A stretch of DNA of 64,000 bases from NCBI RefSeq assembly GCF_042477335.2, contig NC_091251.1, positions 31,698,501 to 31,762,500 on the forward strand, written 5' to 3'. This DNA is from Ovis canadensis (lineage: Eukaryota; Chordata; Mammalia; Artiodactyla; Bovidae). Shown piece by piece: positions 22,331 through 33,310 of this stretch. The position numbers and the translations under genes are program-made. The notes under the pieces were generated by a model that was not told the DNA's origin, ran no database searches, and saw only the letters and a program-made list of their open reading frames with translations. The stretch's first letter is position 1. Each line of letters starts with the position of its first letter.

Positions 22331-23147
22331 AATCTGGCTCAGTTAAGAGGCGAATGAGAACTATAGTATAATGCTTACTGTCCAGTCAATTTATATACTA
22401 ATGGCAGTGTATAGTAATTTGGATTTTTTAGTTCAGAATAACTGTAAATTATTTGTGTTTGGCTTTGCAAAATATTATATCTTTAAATGATAAGTATTCC
22501 TAATTACCTTCAGTGGCTGAGATTGAAAGAATAGTTTGCAGCTTCTTGGAATTATTAATAACTGGCAGGAATCTGAGATTCTCCAGTCTGTTGGTTTTTT
22601 TTTTTTTAAAACTCGCTACATAGTGGAATCACCTGGGAATTTTTTCATCACATTTAGAATTTTGAGATAATTGTAGAGTCAAATGCTGTTGCAAGAAATA
22701 ATGCACAGAGATCCCCTACTGATTTTTCTATGATGATAACATTTTGCAGAACTAGTATATAGTATCATAATCAGTATATTGATACTGATGCGGTTTATTC
22801 ATTCAGACTTCTTTATATTGGGACTCATAACCCAAGGCTAAGCACGTGAATTTCTAGGAGTTTGGACCAGACCTTATCATTAAACAGAAGTTTTCCCTGG
22901 TTTATTTTAATGTACAGCCAGGGTTGAAAGCAAAGTTATTGTTCTTGTCCAGTGTCTTTAATAATCCTCTCTTTGTAACATTCCAGTCTGCTTAATTATG
23001 AGTAAATGACAATAAACTAGTTTGTGATACAGCTCATTCTAACTCTTGATTTTTGAGAAAACAAAACAAGGGATTAAACTGTTTACAGCTTAACTTTGGT
23101 CCATTGTTCCTAGGGTGGCCCTTTGTTATTTTTAGTTGTTTTCTTTT
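22331..23147. other. Intron 1, nothing recognised
   Basis: AT-rich sequence with no element I can name confidently. Confidence 0.45.
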
Positions 23148-23358
23148 TTAAAAAAAAATTCATTCATTGGCTGCACTGGGTCTTCGTTGCTGCCCTCAGA
23201 CTTCCTCTAGTTGCGGTGCAGGAGCTGCTCATCGCGGTGGCATCTCTCGTTGCAGAGCTCCGGCTCTAGGGTACAGGCACTTAGTTGCCAGGTGGCATAT
23301 GAAATCTCCCCTGCATTGGCAAGCGGATTCTTAAACCACTGGACCACCAGGGAAGTCC
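23148..23358 (-). repeat. CHR-type tRNA-derived SINE
   Basis: Antisense CHR SINE of the ruminant/cetacean lineage: 'ggctgcactgggtcttcgtt', 'ctctagttgcggtgcaggagc', ending 'ttaaaccactggaccaccag' and 'ggaagtcc'. Confidence 0.85.
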
Positions 23359-24110
23359 AGTTGTTTTCTTAACAGTTTTTGTTTGGAAGCATGAAGGAAA
23401 AACTTTTTCTTGAAGTTAGTCAGTCCTCTTTTCTTTGTCTCTTCTATGACAGTGAACCGGTATCTCTGATTATGCATGTTGCCTACTTCTCTAAGTTTCA
23501 ATTATACATTGCCTTTACTAGGTATAATATCACAGGCCCATAACTTTGTTAAGATCTTGGCTATTCATACGGTTCATCTTTTAATATTGATACTATATCA
23601 ATATCAGGTTGATACTGATATCAGTAACCTTTGGTTAGTATGTAACCTTACAAATAGATTAATTATTCCCTTTAACTAATGGGATAAATAGAAGAATGAG
23701 TGGTTAGACTGGCATTTGGTGATCACTTACTAGGTGAGAGAATAATCTGTAATCTGAGGCTGCTTCTAACCTGGGATCACTGAATCCTTTGGGACCCATG
23801 AGATGGCAGTCCTTGCCTTATTTTATTTTCAGTGTTTAGAAAAGCCTACTGTGTTTAAAACAAAGTAAATAAAAACTGCCCAAGCTAATTAAAATGTGGT
23901 CCAGTGTTGGATCTTCAGTTCCAAAAGAATGGGCATGTCTTATAGCATCAGTAGATTTCTACAGTCATGTATTGTAAGTTTCTGAAATGAAGTCGCACCC
24001 TACTATGGTCCTTCCCCACCCACAATGTTTTGTCCTGAAAAACTTGAGCCAAAGAATAGGTTTAATCAGATAAGTGAGAAGATACAAAAACAAAGGAAAA
24101 CAGTCCAACG
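23359..24110. other. Intron 1, nothing recognised
   Basis: No gene or named repeat was recognised. Confidence 0.45.
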
Positions 24111-24111
24111 A

Positions 24112-24246
24112 AATTGTTGTTCAGTAGCTAAGATTCTTTGCAAGCCCATGGACTGCAGCACGGCAGGCTTCCCTGTCCTTCACCATCTCCTGGAGTTTGC
24201 CCAAACTCATGTCCATTGACTCAGAGATGCCATCCAACCATCTTGA
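24112..24246 (-). mobile_element. BovB LINE 3'-end fragment
   Basis: Antisense BovB 3' end beyond the Bov-A unit: 'catggactgcagcacggcag', 'caccatctcctggagtttgc', 'gagatgccatccaaccatct'. Confidence 0.85.
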
Positions 24247-25100
24247 ATGATACCTCATTTCTTAATCTTGGTCTATGGTAGATGTCAGTTGGTGTTTGAA
24301 TTAAATTAATGGGTAGTTTGGTATCTTAGAAGGCAGTTTTAAAGGGTCTTATTGAGCTAGCATCTGCTCTGGCAGATTAACGTTTCAGAGGCCCTGCTTT
24401 TTATTTTTTAAAAATGAGAATACTAGTATTAAGGTTAAATACTGTATTGGGAGCTTTTTCATGTAACTTTTTTTCCTTAATGTAAACTTGCTGGATAGCA
24501 CTTTTCCCTTTTTCTTATGTTCCATTTATAAGAAGTGTCACAAGTGACCTTATGCACTTAATACATTTTGGCAAAAATTACAGCGGATAATGAAGTATTA
24601 GGTAACATTTCCTTATTACTAAGACATTTGTTTAGACAATGCTAAGAATAGCTATAATCCCAGACACTTCTCCCCAGACTTGCTTTGCTATCTGCTTTGA
24701 AACTGTCATAGTTCTAATTCAAATATTAACTGATTCCAATTACATATTATATCCTTTCTCAGTCACAATTGTATAGTTTTTTAGGGATTAAGTATATGCT
24801 AGAGACTGAGAAGTATTTTCTGATTTTCTTAGCAAGTATAAGTAAAAACCTCTTATGTGGACTCATTGAAATCTGTGACATTTTGGACAGGTCTCTGAAA
24901 CCCATTTAAAAACAAATTTATTGCCTTTTCTCTTTAAGGCTGTTCTTCCTTTGATTGATTTACTAATCAACCATTCTTGGAATTTGAAAGTCAGTGATTC
25001 TTTTCTGCCCCAGCATTTCCTGTATCCAATTAGCCCTGATGAAGTTACTCTGAAATTTGTTATTCCTCTCCTTTTAACTAAATAGGAAACACATATTTTC
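24247..25100. other. Intron 1, nothing recognised
   Basis: AT-rich sequence up to the 3' end of the antisense KLHL8 pseudogene. Confidence 0.45.
25089..25100. repeat. Candidate target-site duplication, 3' side of KLHL8 pseudogene
   Basis: ACACATATTTTC here matches ACCCATACTTTC at 28295-28306 at 10 of 12 positions. The second copy lies exactly where the GC-rich 5' UTR ends. This suggests the insertion limits and an old event. Confidence 0.5.
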
Positions 25101-25127
25101 TTTTTTTTTTTTGCTTTTACAATATCT

Positions 25128-25133
25128 TTTATT
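25128..25133 (-). terminator. Retained polyadenylation signal of KLHL8 pseudogene
   Basis: AATAAA on the minus strand, 15 bases upstream of the A-tract at 25112-25101. This is the spacing of a normally cleaved mRNA copied by L1-type machinery. Confidence 0.85.
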
Positions 25134-25545
25134 GGTAAAGATGGATATGAACTAATCAACAGTTCAACTAAAGTCTGTAAAGGGTTTTTGTAGACATGAA
25201 TTCAATTTCTCATAATAAATCCACATTCTGTACAGTTAGAAAAACTGTGATGGTGGCAAAATAGAAAGATAATAAATCTCAGATTCAGAATGGAATAATT
25301 AAATCAAAGAGTGTTAAACATATTTTTGGAGTTGCCTCATTAGGGAGTCATGTAATGGGCTCCACTCCCATTCAAGGTCTCACAAATGGGCACTGGAATA
25401 ATGCTGACTCTAAAGCCTTCTCCTCTAATCTCATCTGGTTCCGTTTTTTATTACTATGAAACAAAACCCCTTTCACATGAAGAAATAAGTGTAGATTCAT
25501 TCAGATGGAATCGTTCATTTAGATCTTTTGGTGTCCTAACGATTC

Positions 25546-25599
25546 AAACTGATATGAAGCCAAAAAAAAAAAAAAAAAACAAAAAACTGATATGAAGCC
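25546..25599 (+). mobile_element. Poly(A)-only insertion with 16-bp target duplication
   Basis: AAACTGATATGAAGCC occurs at 25546-25561 and again, perfectly, at 25584-25599. Between them lies only an A-run of 18, one C and three A. This is what an extremely 5'-truncated retrotransposition would leave. It sits inside the 3' UTR of the KLHL8 pseudogene and has opposite polarity to it. A slippage or tandem-duplication origin is the alternative. Confidence 0.75.
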
Positions 25600-26212
25600 T
25601 ATAATCCTATAGGCTGACACTCAGAAAGATGAACCATTTTTCCTACTTCTGTAAATGTCCAAGGAATTGACAAATCAACACCTAGAAAAAAGCAAGGCAT
25701 AATTCATCAGCACCAAGGAGAAATGATCTTCAGATGGAGCAGGTCTGTTAAGAGTCCTGATATCTCTGTGTTGATGAACAGGTTCTAATCTCCCCAGAGG
25801 AAAAATCCAATGCCTAAGGTTAACGCCTTTAGGCAAAAGGTAAAGCTCAGCAAGCGACTTGATTCTGCATGTTCATTCATCCACACTTTAAAAAAAAAGT
25901 TAATTTCAAGGTTCTGGCACTCCACTCTGTTAAACAGTTCTTTTTTGTTTTTTTGGAGGAGGAGGTTTCAGCTTAGACTGTCTTCTTTCACTACTTCATT
26001 ATTTGTTAAAGTGGGAAATAGCAACTTTATTACTAGTAATTCTTCAGTTACCATTCCAAAAGCTGTACTCAGTCACATACAACAGTTTACATTTACATGA
26101 CCCTCTAGTAATAGTTAAAACTGCTCGAAGGTGGCCATTACAAAATCCTGCTTGTCTTTCTTGCTTATCAAATATGACTAAACTGTTGGTGACTGGAACT
26201 CAAGTCACATAA

Positions 26213-28049
26213 CAGTCAACCACATTGCTGGATCCGTGACCTACATCTCGGATTTGGCTAAACAGGCACACACAGCTACACCTGCTCCAGCTCTGCAGTG
26301 AGACACAGATCCAACAAGCTCTCACCTATTCAGCACTGGATCAAATGCTTCCACTGTATTTAGATATGCATTGCCATTATGACCACCAACTGCAAAGATT
26401 TTGCCCATCACTGTTTCGATCCCCTCTCCACCCCTGGGAGTGGTAAGGGCTGCTACGTGATCCCATTTGTTGCTTTGAGGGTCATACCACTCAACAGAAC
26501 TCAGAGAATTATCATCAAAACCACCAACAACGTATAAGCAACCATGGAGCTCACTAACTCTATTGCCTGCTCTTTGCTGACCCATCTGTCTTAACTTCTA
26601 TCCACTTACTGAGATGTGGATCATACCTCTCCACACTAGACAGAGAAGCTACTCCATCATTGCCACCTACTGCATAAACATGGTTCACGAGAGCCATGGA
26701 GCCAGCACCTGCCCGGGGAGTATTCACTGGTGCCACTGTACGCCACTGATCAGATACTATGTCGTATCTCTCCACATCATTGAAGCAGGTGCTGTCATCT
26801 AACCCTCCAATGGCATAAATTGGGCCTCCCAAGGAAGCCAGGGCAATTCCTCACCTCTTTGTGTTCATTGATGCCTTCATCATCCATTTATTAGTGAGAG
26901 GATCAAACATCTCCATGCTACCTAAATGTTCATTGCCATCATGTCCACCCACTGTATACACTTTACCTTCCACTGAGATTACATCCATGTAGCCTTCGAC
27001 TGTTCATTTCTGGTCCAAAGAACCAACTGTTTTTGTTGATAGAATAGCATTCAATACTGTGGAAGGGGTCACCTGATCCACCTCCACCACCTACACAAAA
27101 CAGCACTCCAGCAGTATGCTTCCTTGGGGTAGTCCGCACAGAGTATTCCAAGTCAGGTACTGCTCTGCTACTCAAGTGAAGGTGGGAATTTCTTGCTTCA
27201 TCTAATAAATCTCTACATTTTAGATTTTGTTGGACAGTCTGTTCTTTTGCCACAACACCCATGAGAAAGTCAACTGGCAACAGCGGCAAACGAACCTGTG
27301 CAAGTGTTTCATCCAGCCATTGGGGATGATGTTGAGGATTGGCAAGAAGCCACTTGATGGCAGCACTGTAGACCTGCTTTTCATTCTCAGTGTTGAGGTC
27401 ACTGGAGGACAAAAGCTTATGGAGATGCTGAGGTGACACACTTGGGAAGTCTTCACACTCCACCACTTCAGTAAAATGCTCACAGGCATACTGATCCGCC
27501 GTGTCCATTAGGTCTATTCACTTGTGACTTTCTGCAAAGGCTCTTAGCACCAGGCAGCTGGAGGGATGAAAATGTAACTTCGTGTATTCACAACAAGCTC
27601 TAGCCACCAGTTCATCCTGTAGAATACAGGATGCATATAAGAGAGGCTGGACATGGTCAACCGTCAAAGTGAGCCGTGAAGAATAGACAAACTTTACCAA
27701 GTCTTCTACTGCATCACCGTCAAAGTCTCTTATTTCATTCAGTGTTTGCTTGGCTTCAGCCATTTCAGAGAGAAACATGGCTTTAAAGTAGGAAATAACA
27801 CAAGCCAATGCCAGTTTGTGACAGGAGATTAGCTTTGAGCCAACCTTCAGTGTGACAGCCCATCACAGAGTTCTCCATTTTCATAAAACTGAAGAAGAGA
27901 ACCATGAAAATCTTTCCAAGCTTCATTTGCTTCAAAGAGAAAGGAGTCTTCTCCATCACCAAGTGAAGATCTGTTCTTTATTTGCTGTTGTCTTTTCCCT
28001 TTTGTGAAGCAATTCCTAGCCTGTTTGCATTCACAGCTTCTGAAGCCAT
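26213..28049 (-). pseudogene. KLHL8P: Coding-equivalent part of the KLHL8 pseudogene
   Basis: Runs from the former ATG (28049-28047) to the degraded C-terminus. The last Kelch repeat leads into a region where an extra T disturbs the 'VVDC' ending. Both assigned nonsense codons fit CGA-to-TGA changes, the usual fate of methylated CpG. Confidence 0.9.
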
Positions 28050-28539
28050 TTGCAACACTCCTCTTTTAATACAATTCTCTTCTGAAACATCCCATTTATT
28101 CTTTTGTAAAGGATGGGGTGAAGGCAGAAGGTAGATGCAGTCCACCAAACTTCGCATAGTTTTCGAAAACTACTCAAATGCCACTGTCGTTTGCTCAGTC
28201 CTCGGCTGGTTCCCTCCGCTAGGTTCCCCACCCCCGCCCCTGTCCCCGGCTTCGCCAAGGATGCATCTGTGCTGCCAGGTTCCTGCAGCCGCGGACCCAT
28301 ACTTTCTATCATATGTCTAGCCTAGATGCTTTAATATGGTGTTCGTGGCTTCCTCACCTTGATTTCTGGTAATTTTTTCATTCTTACTTGCTGCTGTTTG
28401 TAATTTCCCCACCATTCCCAGTTGCACTACTTGTACTTTCTTACTATATAAATGCACATTTATGTTTTCCTGTTTTTGTTCATGCTGATCCCTCTTTTTG
28501 TGGTTGCTCTTTCTCTCTCTTTTTTACACTGTTTTATTT

Positions 28540-28798
28540 TTGGTAGCGCTGGGTTTGGTTGCTCTGGGTCTTTGTTGCTTCAGTAGTTGCGATGAGTAGG
28601 GGCTACTGTTCGTTGCCATGCACGGGCTTGTCATTGCAGTGGCTTCTTTTTTCACAGACTCTAGGTGCAGGGGCTTCAGTAGTTGCAACATGCAGGCCCA
28701 GTAGTTGCGGCTTGAAGGCTGTAGAACTCAGTAGCTACGCCACAGGGGCTTAGTTGCTCCAAGGCATGAGAAGTCTTCCCGGACTGGATATAGAACCC
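28540..28798 (-). repeat. CHR-type tRNA-derived SINE
   Basis: Antisense: 'gctctgggtctttgttgctt', 'caggggcttcagtagttgc', 'cttagttgctccaaggcatg', 'cccatgtcccctgg'. It runs straight into the Bov-tA that follows. Confidence 0.82.
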
Positions 28799-28802
28799 AT
28801 GT

Positions 28803-29033
28803 CCCCTGGGTTGGCTGCTGTTGCTGTCCAGTCACTCAGTCGTGTCCAGCTCCTTGTGACCTTGTGGACTGTAGCCCATCAGGCTCCTTTGTCCACGGGA
28901 TTCTTCAGGTGAGAGTACTGGGGTGGGTTGCCATGCCCTTCTTCATGGGATTTCCCCGACCCAGGGATCAAACCTGGGTCTCCTATATTGCATTGGCAGG
29001 CAGATTCTTATCCACTATACCACCAGGGAAGTC
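28803..29033 (-). repeat. Bov-tA SINE abutting a CHR SINE
   Basis: Antisense Bov-tA ('ccagtcactcagtcgtgtcc' to 'ccagggaagtc'). Its last 45 bases ('gcattggcaggcagattctt...') look more like the missing CHR end, so it may have inserted into the CHR copy or recombined with it. Confidence 0.82.
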
Positions 29034-29039
29034 GTCTTT

Positions 29040-29325
29040 CTAACTGCCTGATACCCTTCTACTCATACCCTGCTCAGATATTACATACCTCTTACCAGGT
29101 CCCTCTTCCCTGCCATCACTGCTCTTGTACCTGTGTTTGCGTAGCCCTTTATATGGATAATACAGGAGGCTGTAATATGGTCATCCCAATACCTAAGTCG
29201 CTAGCTGGCTCTGAGGGTTTTGAAAGTAAGAGCCGAGTCTTCGTCCACAGCATGTGTCACACTAATAGCCGTAGTAGAAACTCAGTGAACACATGTTCTT
29301 TGAAGTTTTTCCCTTAGTTTTTTAG
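29040..29325 (+). repeat. L2 LINE 3'-end fragment
   Basis: Resembles the L2 tail: 'gctcagatattacatacctc', 'aagtaagagccgagtcttcg', 'agtagaaactcagtgaacac'. Confidence 0.5.
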
Positions 29326-29582
29326 TTCCTTGGTTTCCTTATCTGTAAACCAAAGAGAGCCGGACACGATTTTCTTCTGGCACTAATAAATTATTTTATG
29401 ATTTCCAGATAATACTTCAGTAGTATAAGGTGACAAGAAAAGTGTTTGAATTCCAAGAATGCAAGCTTTTTAAAACCTTTGACTATATAGCGACTCTTTC
29501 AGATTTTACTTTATTTGCATGTAGTTCTCTGGCACTCACATGAATTGAGAGTTACGTTAAAAACAACTGAGTCACTCTAATG

Positions 29583-30860
29583 CAGTAGTTCTCAAAGTAT
29601 GGTCCATGAGAGGAAAACTTTTTAGGACGTTATTTGTCTGTTAACATGCTGGGATTTGTCCTGATAGTGCAGAAGCAATGGACGGTTGTGTAAAACCATG
29701 GGAACCTTAGCACAGATCAAGTCAGAGGCACTAATTATACGAGTACTAGTCATTTTATTTTTCACTGCCACACATTCATTAAAAAATGTTCATTTCACTT
29801 ATTGTCCTGGGTGAAGCAGTAAAAATTATTAGTAGTAGTGTATCTTATCCCTTAAGTACACAGTTTCTTAAGTACACATGTCTTATGTGGCACTTCTGCA
29901 TACTCACGTACAGAGGTTGTCTTGAAGAAAAACATTTGTGCGTTTGATTGGTTTCTGAGCTGAACAAGCTGCTTGATGGAACACCAATTTTACTTGGAAA
30001 AAATGACAAACTGATTATTCAGACAAATAGCAAATAAACATATGGTAACTATTTCTCCAAATACACCTGTTATTTAAAAAAAACTGCTTATAGTATTTGT
30101 TGCCAGTGAGAAATATTTAAAGTTTTTAAGTGCAAATTAGAATTTTGGAAAACATATCTGCCACTGTGAGACTGAGGCTGACAATATCCTAGTGATGAGA
30201 TCCTGTATAATATATCAACATTTGGAAGATCTGCTTTTAACATAATGAACCAGTATTTTTCAAATGACTGATTTTCCAGAGATCAATTGTGATATTTTAC
30301 AGTCATACATTGGTAAATGATCCATTCAAAGTACAAGATATGAAAAGAGTAAGAAAAGTTCTTTGATATGATTTCAGATTCTATTTTACAGCTAGCCTAT
30401 AAGAAACTACCACCTTTTGAGTGTTGGTGTAATATAAAAAAAATCCACAGTTATCTGCAAAGGCTATAAAAGTTCTCCTGCCTTTTCCAACTCTACATGT
30501 CTTTGTGAGACACTTTTTTTTTAAAAAAACAAAACAATATATTTGAGGATTGAATATAGAAGCAGATATGAGAATCCAACTGTTCTCTATTTACCCATAT
30601 ATTAAAGAGACTTAAGCAGTGCACTTTTTCTGTCTGTTGTTTTAGAACATACAATTTATTTTAATAAAAATGGGCTATATATTAACATAATGGGGTTAAT
30701 TCTGTTATTTTTAATGAATTAATAAATATTAAAAAAATTCTGTTTTGATATCTAACATAAATGCTGATAGTTATGATTCACATGAACAAAACTCTTTGGC
30801 GCCTTCAGTAGTGTTAAAGTTTAAAAAGGGTTCTGAAGCCAAACAGATTGAGAGTTGCTG
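29583..30860 (+). mobile_element. Decayed hAT-Charlie DNA transposon
   Basis: The left end 'cagtagttctcaaagtatgg' and the reverse complement of the right end 'cagcaactctcaatctgttt' form decayed terminal inverted repeats. The 8-bp flanks ctctaatg (29575-29582) and ctttgata (30861-30868) agree at 5 of 8, and hAT elements make 8-bp duplications. Internal sequence corresponds to a hAT transposase 3' region. Stretches such as 'aagaaactaccaccttttga' and 'ccttttccaactctacatg' are the remains of the C-terminal dimerisation domain. Many stops are present, and the length of about 1.28 kb is well short of an autonomous copy, so it is internally deleted and inactive. The exact Charlie subfamily is not assigned. 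Confidence 0.8.
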
Positions 30861-30869
30861 CTTTGATAT

Positions 30870-31194
30870 TCTGAAATATTTCTAAATCACTAAGGAAACA
30901 TAGTATTGGCTTGCAAACAGGAGATATGACTAACCAATATATGACTAACCACGCTGTGTGTTTACTTTAAATTAGTAATGGGTTATATATGACAGGTTAG
31001 GAATTACTGCTGATTAATCAAAAAACATACATAAGCTATGTTAGATGCTGTGCTAATATGTAACAAATACTAGAAATGTGAATCATAAAATATGGCTAGT
31101 TCTGTAAAGATGTTTGGAAATGGAATGGGATGTTCAGTTTTTTCAAGGAATAGCTAGTAGAGATATCACCTGACATATTCCATTAATTTGTTTA
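30870..31194. other. Intron 1, nothing recognised
   Basis: AT-rich single-copy-looking sequence. Confidence 0.4.
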
Positions 31195-31548
31195 TATTCT
31201 GGCTTCTGACACTGAAATGAAAGCTCTGTGAGAGCAGTGGCTTTGTTTTATTCATTGCGGTAGTCCTGGTGCCCAGAATAGTACCTGATGCACTGAGTGC
31301 TGAGTCGCTTTAGTCGTGTCCGGCTCTGTGCGACCCAGTGGATTGTAGCTTGCCAGGCTCCTCTGTCCTTGGGATTTTCCAGGCAAGAATACTGGGAGTG
31401 GATTGCCATGCCTTTCTCCAGGGGATCCTCCCAACGCAGAGATCGAACCCGGGTTGCTTATATCTCTTGCATTGGCAGGTGGGTTCTTTACCACTCTGCC
31501 ACCTGGAAAGCCCACCTGACACATAGTAGTCACTTAGTAAACATTTTT
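31195..31548 (+). repeat. L2 LINE 3' end split by a Bov-tA
   Basis: The left part 'gaaagctctgtgagagcagtgg...gtgcccagaatagtacctga' and right part 'cctgacacatagtagtcacttagtaaac' are the classic L2 tail. The Bov-tA at about 31290-31513 lies between them. Confidence 0.75.
31290..31513 (-). repeat. Bov-tA SINE
   Basis: Antisense and well preserved: 'gagtcgctttagtcgtgtcc' to 'ctctgccacctggaaagccc'. The duplicated 'acctga' at each edge is consistent with target duplication but too short to be firm. Confidence 0.88.
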
Positions 31549-31594
31549 TGTGTAAACAATTTTATTTTACCCCCCGTTGTTCAATATTTTGCTA

Positions 31595-32520
31595 TGTATG
31601 TAATTCTAGGTTGGTAGTTTTCTTTCAACACTTTAAAGATTCCATTGTTTTCTGGCTTCTGTTGTTTGTGGTAGTAGGAGGAGGCTAAAGTGAAAGTGAA
31701 GTCGCTCAGTCGTGTCTGACTCTTTGCAGCCCCGTGGACTGTAGCCTACCAGGCTTCTCTGTTCATGGGATTCTCCAGGCAAGAATACTGGAGTGGGTTA
31801 CCATTTCCTTCTCCAGGGGATCTTCCCGACCCAGGGGTTGAACCCAGGTCTCCCGCATTGGAGGCAGACGCTTTAACCTCTGAGCCACCAGGGAAGCCCA
31901 GGAGGAAGCTAAGGAACTTTTTAATCTGAGTGTTTGTAATATTTTTGACTTTGTGTCTAGTTGTGGTTTTCTTTATGTTTATTTTGCTTTGTGTTTTCAG
32001 ATCCTTTTGAATCTTTGGGGGTGATGTCTTATGTGTTTTGGAAATTCTCAGTTTTGCCTTTATCCCGTTTCCTCCAGGTGCATATATATTAGAGCTTGTT
32101 ATTATGTTCCATATGTGTTCGATGCTCTTTTGTGTATCTTATATCCTTTTTTCTCTGTGCTTCAATTTGATTGATTTCTACTGATCCGTTGTCTGAGTCT
32201 CTACATCTGTCTTCTCCTTTGTCTGATTTGTTATTAAACACCCCTCAATTATTTCAGGTACTATATTCTGGAGTTTCCATTTAATTCTTTTATACTGATG
32301 CTGATTTTCTAGTGATATTTTTCTTTTTCATTTGTGTTACATCTTCTGCATTATATTCTCCAGCATATTAAGAATTTATTACTTAAAGTTTTGTCAGCTA
32401 ACTTCCAACATCTGAATTATGTTAGTCTCCACATACTATTTTGTTCTCAGTCACGTGTTCTTGTCATTTGACATATTTTGCTTACATGCCAGTACGTCTA
32501 TATAAAGTATTTAAAGATTC
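31595..32520 (-). repeat. Old L1/HAL1-type LINE remnant, antisense, interrupted by Bov-tA
   Basis: T-rich sequence with the look of antisense L1 body ('ccattgttttctggcttctg', 'ttggaaattctcagttttgc', 'ttctccagcatattaagaat', 'gctaacttccaacatctgaa'). No frame survives. Family and limits are approximate. Confidence 0.5.
31676..31912 (-). repeat. Bov-tA SINE with 13-bp target duplication
   Basis: Body 31689-31899, antisense, close to consensus. Flanks AGGAGGAGGCTAA (31676-31688) and AGGAGGAAGCTAA (31900-31912) agree at 12 of 13. Confidence 0.9.
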
Positions 32521-32889
32521 TGAATGATGATTGATTCCTCCAGAGAGGGTTTTTATTTTTCTTTCTGCTTGACAGTGAGGGTGGCGAGTGGCTGTCTTAA
32601 TCCAGTAAGGTTGAGTTCTAGCCCTGTTCAGTTCTAGTCTGTCTCTTAGCTGCCATTGGCTTTTTTTTTCCCCCTTCAACTAAGAACTGATATTTTTTCA
32701 GCAGTCCCTCTCCTAAGGGCTCCCAAACTTTATTTCATTCCCAGACTGCTGGAAGCACCAATCTGTCTTTCAGAGGCTCTAGATTTTTAGTCCTGGCCCT
32801 GTGTGATCCCAGGATTCAGTAAATGTTCTGGGTGGAAGACCAGCCATTCCTCTACCCCTTCAAGTCTCAGTATTAGCTTAATTTTGTTG

Positions 32890-33310
32890 TTGCAATAAGT
32901 TAACACAAAGTTAGTGACTCATTATTTTACAGTTGAGAAAGTCAGAAGTTCAAAGTGAATCTCACTGGGCTAGAATCAAGGAGTTGGCAGGCTGTGTTCC
33001 TTCTGGAGGTCCTAGGGGAGAATCTGTTCCCTTGACAGTTTCACTACTAGAGGCTGCCTGCATTCCTTGACTTATGGCTTCTTAACTCTAACCTTCAAAG
33101 TCAGAAAAGCATAGCATCTTCAGTACTTTTCTCCACTTTTGCCTCCTCCTTCTTTTAAAAAGACCCTTTGATTACGTTGGGTTGACCTGGAAAATCTCTA
33201 AGTCAGCTAATTAGCCCCTTTAGTTACGTCTGTAACAGTAATTCCTCTCTGCCATGTATTATAAATTCGTGGGTTCCAGATATCAGGATGTGAACATCTC
33301 CAGGTGGGGA
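32890..33310 (-). repeat. MLT1-type (ERVL-MaLR) LTR
   Basis: Antisense order 'aagttcaaagtgaatctcac', 'gggctagaatcaaggagttg', 'ttccttctggaggtcctagg', then 'tcagctaattagccccttta' and 'gatgtgaacatctccagg'-like sequence. Confidence 0.72.

Larger units (their letters stand above)
25101..28294 (-). pseudogene. KLHL8P: KLHL8 processed pseudogene (BTB-BACK-Kelch adaptor), antisense to ARIH1
   Basis: Read on the minus strand this is an intronless copy of KLHL8 mRNA. The parent is a Kelch-like substrate adaptor for CUL3 ubiquitin ligases. A start codon lies at 28049 ('MASEAVNANRLG'). BTB sequence follows ('FEANEAWKDFHGSL', 'EIRDFDGDAVEDLVKFVYSS'), then BACK ('ADQYACEHFTEVVECEDF', 'LAQVRLPLLPVDFLMGVVAK') and Kelch blades ('IYAIGGLDD', 'HVYAVGGNDG', 'CLYVVGGFDD', 'IFAVGGHNGNAYLN'), ending near 26213. 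The reading frame is lost at about residue 20, and again near 27850, 26990 and 26580. TGA stops occur at 27520-27518 and 26853-26851. The 3' UTR runs to an AATAAA signal (25133-25128) and an A-tract (25112-25101). The span of about 612 codons matches the 620-residue family length. Expression is not expected from sequence. Confidence 0.95.

Noticed and set aside
26322..28049. Kelch/BTB gene nested in ARIH1 as a functional intronless gene
   Set aside because: Several frameshifts and in-frame TGA codons destroy the reading frame, and the A-tract and lack of introns mark a processed copy.
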